The notes below the pieces were generated by a model. The model was not told the origin of the DNA, did no database searches, and saw only the letters and a program-made list of their open reading frames with translations. 64,000 bases of DNA. Source: Sorghum bicolor. Its lineage: Eukaryota; Streptophyta; Magnoliopsida; Poales; Poaceae. The stretch spans positions 32,812,373-32,876,372 of the forward strand of contig NC_012879.2 of NCBI RefSeq assembly GCF_000003195.3, in the 5' to 3' direction. The position numbers and the translations under genes are program-made. The first letter of the stretch is position 1. Every line of letters begins with the position of its first letter. This document shows positions 57,401 to 64,000 of this stretch, piece after piece.

Positions 57401-58324
57401 AGGGCGTGCTAGGGAGCGCAATCGGTGGCGGAGTTCCTGGCAGAGATGTTGGTGCGCTTGGGTGGCTTGGAAACGGATCAAGGGAGGCGAATTTGGGGGC
57501 GCGGTGAGTTCGTCGGCGTTGGGTGCAAGAGAAAGAAACGAGTGTGTTGGCCGGTGGAGTGACTTATATCACGAACGGAGGGAACGCCTAGCTTCCACGT
57601 CGCCTGGCGACACTGGCAGGCAAGCAGCTGCGTGCTCGCATGCATGCACGCGGCGCTGCACGCGCGGCGGCCGCGCTGGACAGGGGCGCTGTGATCCCTA
57701 TCAGATCACTGTAGCCATCCATATCCCTCCCCTTTCTGTCCCTTTGTGAATTTCGACCAAAAGTTGAACTGGAGCCAAATTTCCACCAAAATGAAAGTTG
57801 TGCAAAATTTCAAAAGCTACAAAACATCTGTTGGTGACCAAAGCTAATTCTAAGTGGAAAAGTGTGAATTTGGCAAAACAGTTTGAACTTCAAATCTCAA
57901 ATTGGGGAAATTCAAATTTTTGAATTGGGGGCAGATCAGAATTTCCAAAATTACTTTTGATTTTCCATAACAACTTGAAAAACTCCCAACATGAAAGTTG
58001 TTCAATGTTTTGAGCTCTACAACTTTCATGTTGGTCACTTTTCAAAATTCCAAATAGATTTTGAATTGGGGATTCAACATGGAAAAGGGGACACTTTCTG
58101 GAATTCTGTATTTTCAAAATTACTTTGAATTTTGTATTGAAACTTCAAAAACTTGAAACACCAAAGTTGCACATCTTGACAAGATCTACAACTTTGCTTT
58201 TGAACTCAACCTCAAATTTTGCTTGCTTTTTAAATTGCACAAAAGGGGGCAAATCAAGGGTTTTAAAATCAGGGTTTTCCCCCCCCCCATTTCCTCGGAA
58301 ATCTTTCACCCTAGGGTTTTAACA
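54448..58324 (-). mobile_element. Probable solo chromoviral (Tekay-type) LTR G inserted in element F (~3.88 kb)
   Basis: Read on the minus strand it begins TGTTAAAACCCTAGGG at 58324. It has an AT-rich start, a GC/CpG-rich block (about 57700-56750) and a tail with blocks seen in B's LTR (plus-strand CCCTGAGTACGGG...ACTCA...GACTTACCCG at about 54821-54855 equals the reverse complement of B 14300-14335). Length is close to B's LTR. The left edge at 54448 is tentative: it would end TA rather than CA, with flanks ACCAC and ACCAA one base apart. No internal domain is present, so a solo LTR from LTR-LTR recombination is likely. Confidence 0.6.
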
Positions 58325-59073
58325 ACCAACACAAGCATCAATACACAATATAAACACACTTAAACACAGAGAGCTCCGCAGATGACCTGATCACCGGACG
58401 ATGGCCACCAGACGCTGTCCTTAGCGTCCGGTGCCCTAGGGCATGCCTGGCTCAGCACCGGACGCACCTCACCGGACGCAACACGGACACTGTTCCTGCG
58501 TCCGGTGAGTGCTTTCTAGCAGGCTCACCACACCGGACGCACCACAGCAGCGTCCGGTGCACTCCTGAGCAGTTTTTCAACTTCGAACTTTGCCTGACTT
58601 TTACCCAACCAAGTTCCAACTTTAAGAAGACTGAAATAAACACCAATTGGAACTGGTATGAGTGACCTCTCTCAAACTCTCAAGTTTTCACAAATATTTA
58701 GCCTTAGGCATTGTAGTTTTTATGAAAATAGACAAGTGAAAGCATCGAGGAGCATCGTGTGGCCATAAAGCTAGGGTTTTAAATCATAATGAGCTTTGAA
58801 TGCTCCCCCTATCTATGGACGAACACAGTGGATGCTCAAAGCATAACCAAAAAGAAACGTTCAACTAACAGGCATGCATATGATATGAGATGAAATGCAA
58901 TACTTGAAAGTAAACTAATGCTTGTCAAGTTTGATCCAAGGTTAATCTTTTTTACACACACAAGGGGGTTATCTTAACCATGTTAGACAAGCCCTACACA
59001 CAATTTTTTGTATTTTAGTTTTAGTATGCATGATATGCAAAACAAAAGCTATTTACAAGGTCAACACACAACT
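58325..59073 (-). other. Spacer of element F between pol and env-like ORF, with CCGGACGC modules
   Basis: Non-coding. 58390-58565 repeats CACCGGACGC and GCGTCCGGTG several times, like the LTR of the same element. Confidence 0.6.
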
Positions 59074-60141
59074 TCATTTTTTAGTGAAGTTAGAGAGATC
59101 AAGCACATTAAGTTCATTTCTCAACAAACAAAACCTAGCTTCATCTAGGGTTTTTGTGAAGATATCCGCCAATTGATTTTCCGTTCCCACATTCTCTAGA
59201 GATATGTCACCTTTAGCAACATGATCCCTAAGGAAGTGGTGACGGATGTCAATGTGATTTGTGCGGGTGTGTTGAACCGGGTTGTTAGCAAGTTTTACGG
59301 CACTTTCATTGTCACGCAACAAAGGTGCTTTTTCTAGTACTACTCCATAGTCTAGCAAAGTTTGTTTCATGTAAAGTATTTGTGCACAACAAGCAGCGAC
59401 AGCAATGTATTCCGCCTCGGCCGTTGACAAGGCAACACTATTTTGTTTCTTTGACATCCAAGAGACAAGTAATCTACCTAGGAAGTGGCACCCTCCGAAT
59501 GTGCTTTTTCTATCAATCCGGCAGCCGGCATAATCTGAATCGGAATAGCCTACAAGTTGGAATCTTGCACCTTTGGGATACCACAAGCCTAGGCAAGGTG
59601 TGTATTTTAGATACCTAAGAATTCTCTTGACGGCAATCAAGTGAGATTCCATAGGCATAGCTTGATATCTAGCACACATACACACACTAAACATGATATC
59701 AGGCCTAGATGCGGTGAGGTAGAGTAGACTTCCTATCATGGAGCGATAGAGAGTCTTGTCAATTGGATTACCTCCCTCATCCAAGTCGAGATGTCCATTT
59801 GATGTCATGGGAGTCTTGATTGGCTTGCAATCCATCATCTTGAACCTCTTGAGAAGATCTTGTGTGTACTTCTCTTGAGAGATGAAGACCCCTTCCCTCA
59901 TTTCCTTGACTTGAAAACCTAGGAAGAAGGATAGCTCACCAATCATGGACATCTCAAACTCCTTGGACATCAAATCACCAAATTCCTTTCAAAAATCCTC
60001 ATTAGTAGAGCCAAAAACAATATCATCAACATAAACTTGGCAATTGAAGATTTCCCCATTCATTTTCTTGGTGAAAAGTGTTGTGTCAACTTTCCCAATT
60101 GCAGCACCCGGTTTTAAGAACAAAACAAGATACACACCATA
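59074..60141 (-). pseudogene. pol: Copia pol of element F: RT C-terminus and RNase H, truncated
   Basis: Read from 60141: the RT palm block GKVDTTLF, then VYVDDIVFGSTN with the YVDD catalytic pair (about 60040-60010). A TGA at about 59984 is followed by an open frame 59973-59074 with SMIGELSFFLG, KTPM, SMIGSLLYL, the SDSDYAGC and AEAEYIA RNase H blocks, and NPVQHTRTNHIDIRHHFLRD. This is typical SIRE/Maximus sequence. RNase H copies and degrades the RNA template in particles. It is cut upstream by chromovirus H exactly at the Trp before the palm. Confidence 0.88.
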
Positions 60142-62860
60142 TGTGAGCCCAGGAAGTCAAATCTCACATACAGCCACAAATAGGGGTAATATCAATAGAC
60201 AATGCTTATATATATAACTAACTTAGTATAACAGATATAACCTTAGATAGCAAACAGCAGAAAGACACTCCGTTCTTCAGGTGAAAGCTCCAAATCCACA
60301 GGGACAACTGACTGGTTGAGCACAAGCCTAAACTCTTTTCCAAGCTTACAATCTGGTACCCATCTGGGATTTTTATCCAAACAAAACGTAAAGGCAAGCG
60401 TAAGTACATCTCGTACTCAGCAAGAATAACATAGGGTTCATGAGGCTCAAAGGCTAGACACTGGTTGAACTAAATGTAGCTTTGAGTTGTCACAATTTTA
60501 GCATATGAGTAGCATCAAGTTGTCAAGACCCATAGTAAACTCATGATCAAGTAAAGTGAATAAAGAATAGCATAAACAACATATTAACAATAATAACATT
60601 AATGATTTGCCATTAGTGATCATTTATTCTGTATTGATCCAAGGCCGCTCGTGACCGTGAGCACGGCTGATATATCAGTTTTACACTCTGCAGAGGTTGT
60701 ACACTTTCACTGTGAGTCGTGATTTACCCTTTCGCCCGAGGCCCGTCGACCTCTTAGCCCACTACCAAGGAAGACTGGCAGGGTTCACTATGAAGCCTTT
60801 CAAAGGTTCGTCTAACAAGTTAGGGCCGCTTGGTTTCGTTAGTCAGTCCATGTGATTCACCCGTAGGAATCCACAGTCTGCTATTCCCCATTTGCGCCAC
60901 AAGGGTAACCACTAACAAGCTAGAAAAGGTCCTCATACTGAGCTAAAGCCAGAGCCATATAGCCCTCACAGTTGTACTGTATGTCCCGGATGGTCAGATA
61001 CAGATAAGTCCTTATGGAGAGAAACTAGAGCACCATAAGATAGCCCAATGCTCTATCCCTCTTTACCAAAGTTGCTAAAAAGTCATCTTTTAATGTTCAT
61101 TGCATATTCCTTTAATCAAATTACAAGATCATGGTTTAGTGGAGCACTAGCATAAGCTACCCAATGCATAACCATAGGTGACAAGGTATAAGATCAATAC
61201 TAGGAAATCCTTAACCAAGAGACACATGCAATATGAATTGTGTGATTAAAGTTATTAGGAAACAAGGATGATCCCATGCTATACTTGCCTTGAAACTCAG
61301 ACCCTTCTTTTAGTTATAAACCTTCCACAATCCGCTTCTTGATCACCACGTAAAAGCTCACCGACTAAATTCAGTCATCACATCAACAACAATCATCCAG
61401 AGGCAATCATACAAAGCAAAACAAACCTATAATTAGAACAATACACCAACAGTAGAAAATAATGATGAAAAGTTTATAAAACAAATCTACATCACACTAC
61501 GATCACACATACGTAAAGTTCACGAAAATCGGAGATATAACGCAAAAGATGTGAATTTTCTAAGATTTCCTTTAAAAAGATAATTAATTAAATAGGATCA
61601 CGAAATTAAAAAGTTACAAACTTGTAAAACAGTGAGACTAACATGTAGATCTTGTGATTACGAATCTAACGCAATTTGAATGGATCAAATCGGAGTTAAA
61701 ATGAAGATTTTATGAGCTAAACAAAACTGGTGGCAATTTTGTAATTACTGAAAACGTATTTTGATTTACAGACCAATGTAAACTAATTGGAGTAAAGCAC
61801 ACGCCTGGCGGCCAGCCAATGGCAGCAGCGAGCTCCTATCTGGCGAGCATGAAACTTTAGCCTACGGCCACGATTTGATGCGGGGAAAACAAACTCACCA
61901 ATAGAGATTTCGAAGCGGAGATGGAAAGCATGGCGACCGGCGGATCGACAACGGACTGAGGGCGATCACGTTGTAGAGAAGAAAATAAAATTTTATTTTA
62001 CTACCTTAGGAATTCTCAAATTAGAGGCTTCCCATATGGTAGTCTTTGGTGTGCTTTGCCTAAGGGTTGGTACATATATATAGGAAGAAAAACTCCCCAC
62101 CTCCACGTCAACTAGCGATATGGTACTAATTGATTTGCACCCTTTATCTTTACTAATACGCCTAATTAATTATTAAATCCCATTAGTAAATAAAGACATG
62201 GGCCTTGAGCGTTGAGAAAAATGAGAGATTTATTATTTTCGGAGTTAATTAATTTCATGGATAAAATAATTCAAGAAAAATCCAGAATTATTATTGAAGC
62301 CACGAAAAATACTCCGAAAGCTCTAAAAATTCGGGGAAAATTCTTAGAGATATTGTGGAACATGAAGAACCCAAATTAAGTATTTGGAGCTCATGATATG
62401 ATAATTTGGAGCATCTAAAAATTAGATTATGCTTATAGAAAAGTGAGAATAGAAGCTGGAAAATTCCCAAAAAGTTTGTAGAGACTGCTTGATGAATGAG
62501 AAACTTAAAGAAGGGATTTAGGTGATAAAGAAAAGATTTTAGGAAACTCCTAATAAAAACTTGGCCTTAGAAACAAGGAATTTGGTTGTAGATAAAGGTA
62601 AAGATGTACTGACCAAGGAAGATTGTTCTACTAAACGCAATTTTAGAAACTTTGCTTAGTCTCAACACACAAAGGAGTAACAAGCAAACATTACATCAAA
62701 TCTTATGCACCAGCATGTATGCACAACAATGTTGCTAAGCCTTACGATAATTTTTAATTTAATAAAAAATATTATTTTCCCTATGTTTCATGAGCACAAA
62801 GAAATGTATAATTACTTATTTCTCCTCTATTTCCAAAAAACCAAAATTTAGGGTGTTACA
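60142..62860 (-). repeat. 3' LTR of chromovirus H (2719 bp)
   Basis: On the minus strand it runs TGTAACACCCTAAATTTTGG to GGGCTCACA. A PPT lies directly outside the 62860 end, so it is the 3' LTR. Predicted TSD CCATA at 60137-60141. AT-rich, with no supported ORF. Confidence 0.75.
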
Positions 62861-62876
62861 ATTCTACCCCCCTTAA
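62861..62876 (-). other. Polypurine tract of chromovirus H
   Basis: On the minus strand TTAAGGGGGGTAGAAT precedes TGTAACACCC, like B's AAGGGGGGAAGGGC. The covarying hairpin GAATCTCG/CGAGATTC lies next to it at 62880-62899. Confidence 0.8.
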
Positions 62877-62908
62877 GATGAATCTCGTCCTCGAGATTCG
62901 GAAGATGG

Positions 62909-63685
62909 TTACCAAAAAGATGTGGATACTCTTAACATTGAATATTCTTCTCTTTTCCAAATAGTCTCCTCTACGGTGTACCGGTTCCACTGAACTTTGC
63001 ACATCCTGATAATGCAACTCCTGGTAACCCTTTCTGTTGTTTCCAAAATTCTTACTAGGTACTCTTTGTATTTGGGATCCTCTTTAACAGCCAATTCTTC
63101 CAATGGGTTCTGCTCCAATGGCACACGCAAACACTTCTTGAGTTAAGACACATGGAAAACATCATGCATTCCTCCCAATCTTTCCAACACTCTGATTAGT
63201 AATCCACTTCACCCCATCTTTCTAACACTTTGAAAGGCCCGATATACCTTGGTGCTAACCATTCTTTCATATTAAATCTTCTCACACTTCTCATAGGTGT
63301 CACCTTCAAATACATATTGTCTTCTACTTCAAAAGCTTATTCTTTCCTCTGGTTGTCAGCATATCTCTTCTGTTGAGACTGTGCCACCCTTAAGTTATCC
63401 CAGAACACTCTCACTTGTTGTTCTGCATCTCTTAGACATCTGGCCCAAACACTTGTGTTTTACCTATTTGATTTCAAAACAATGGGGTTCTACACTTCTG
63501 TCCATACAAAGCTTAAAGACATACCATCTGAAGGCTCTTATAATAATCTATTGTCCTAAGAAAACTCCACATTTGGTAAACTCTTATCCCAACTTGTACC
63601 ATACTATAATGCACAAGCTCACAACATATCTTCTAAGTAATCTTTTCAGTTCCTGTGGTTCCCAAATGAGTAATTAGTAGAGCTC
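62909..63685 (-). pseudogene. pol: C-terminal end of chromovirus H pol (integrase C-terminus and chromodomain), decayed
   Basis: The last open segment (63130-62909) reads ETTERVTRSCIIRMCKVQWNR...EETIWKREEY, the tail and chromodomain of a Tekay-type integrase like B's KERVTRNKVVRTYKVVWSHH...ATWETEDYL. Upstream to 63685 only fragments of the frame are recognisable. It is cut by LTR I at 63686. Confidence 0.7.
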
Positions 63686-64000
63686 TGTGGGGGTATAAAC
63701 CCCTATATCCTTACGGCTAGACTTGGGCCAGGAGGCTTAGCCCATTACGAGACAAGTTCAAGGCTTGATCCGACAGTTTGGAGTTTCGCGCAAGGAAACA
63801 AGACGTGGAGACCAAGCGGGATTCTAGTCAGTTAGAATAGGAATTGATATCGAACTATCTATGGCAATTGTAACCGACTAGGATTAGTTTCCAGATCTGT
63901 AACCCTGCCCTCCGGACTATATAAGGAGGGGAAAGGGACCCCCCTAGGGGACATTATTCTCTCAATCCAATACAACGAGACGCAGGACGTAGGTATTACG
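63686..64000 (+). repeat. 5' end of another Ty3-type LTR (I), cut by window end
   Basis: It starts TGTGGGGGTATAAACCCC, a familiar grass Ty3 (Tat-type) LTR start, with TATATAAG at 63918-63925 and CTCTCAATCCAATACAACG downstream as a likely transcribed leader. The TSD is predicted as AGCTC (63681-63685). Orientation is inferred from the TATA box. Confidence 0.6.
63918..63925 (+). promoter_or_regulatory. LTR TATA box of element I
   Basis: TATATAAG within CGGACTATATAAGGAGGGG. Confidence 0.6.

Larger units (their letters stand above)
50512..64000 (-). mobile_element. Element F: SIRE/Maximus-type Copia retrotransposon, minus strand, partial and interrupted
   Basis: Read right to left: pol (60141-59074), spacer (59073-58325), inserted LTR G, env-like ORF (54447-52509), spacer, PPT (52058-52045), 3' LTR (52044-50512). 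Chromovirus H interrupts pol at 60142 and the remaining 5' part lies beyond the window. It inserted into the satellite; the predicted TSD is CACAT (50507-50511), which cannot be checked here. Confidence 0.8.

Noticed and set aside
56755..57749. ORFs in the GC-rich part of LTR G
   Set aside because: Same situation as B's LTR: open on both strands with no domains, inside an LTR.
63297..63677. Plus-strand 126-aa ORF near the right end
   Set aside because: It is the shadow of the decayed minus-strand integrase of chromovirus H.

Overview
The window is a gene-poor stretch of plant nuclear chromosome made almost entirely of nested LTR retrotransposons around a 9.2-kb satellite array. The satellite period is 137 bp, the size of the Sorghum/Saccharum centromeric repeat (CEN38/SCEN type). 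Together with grass-type Tekay, Tat, Athila-like and SIRE/Maximus elements, this points to an Andropogoneae grass (sorghum, sugarcane or a relative) and a centromeric or pericentromeric location. That assignment rests on period, family resemblance and memory, not a database search. I see no host gene, tRNA, rRNA or CRISPR.

Layout. (1) 1-3773 and 26398-27150 are two halves of one Tat-lineage Ty3 element. They hold its antisense multi-exon ORF, spacer, polypurine tract (PPT) and the start of its 3' LTR. (2) Element A (3774-26392, TSD CTGCC) split that element. It is a gag-only, non-autonomous LTR element. (3) Element B (10828-25405, TSD ATGCT) is a 14.6-kb Tekay chromovirus inserted in A's 3' LTR. 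It has ~3.95-kb LTRs, an extra ORF1, and gag-pol with a chromodomain. (4) 27151-40741 is a fusion of two Athila-like elements, C1 and C2, whose LTRs resemble A's. C2 has an extra downstream ORF with its own TATA box. (5) 40742-41332 is a truncated chromoviral LTR. (6) 41333-50511 is the 137-bp satellite, arranged as 274-bp dimers. (7) From 50512 rightward lies a minus-strand SIRE/Maximus Copia element F (3' LTR, env-like ORF, pol). It is interrupted by a probable solo chromoviral LTR G (54448-58324) and by a second chromovirus H (60142-63685). (8) 63686-64000 is the start of one more Ty3-type LTR.

The most notable feature is ORF1 of element B. After its initiator Met it begins ARTRLTARKSTGG, a close match to the histone H3 tail. 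Only the lysine equivalent to K9 is kept; the residues at H3 positions 4, 14, 18, 23 and 27 are not lysine. A predicted coiled coil and a strongly acidic C-terminus follow. The same element encodes a chromodomain on its integrase. Strong splice signals (donor in the LTR, acceptors directly before the ORF1 and gag start codons) suggest each protein is made from a spliced RNA.

Other points of interest are the likely A/C non-autonomous/autonomous partnership, compensated palindromes near 3' ends, a family-wide loss of the protease catalytic Asp in C elements, and nonsense mutations that are nearly all TAG at expected CAG codons, as expected from decay of CHG-methylated DNA.
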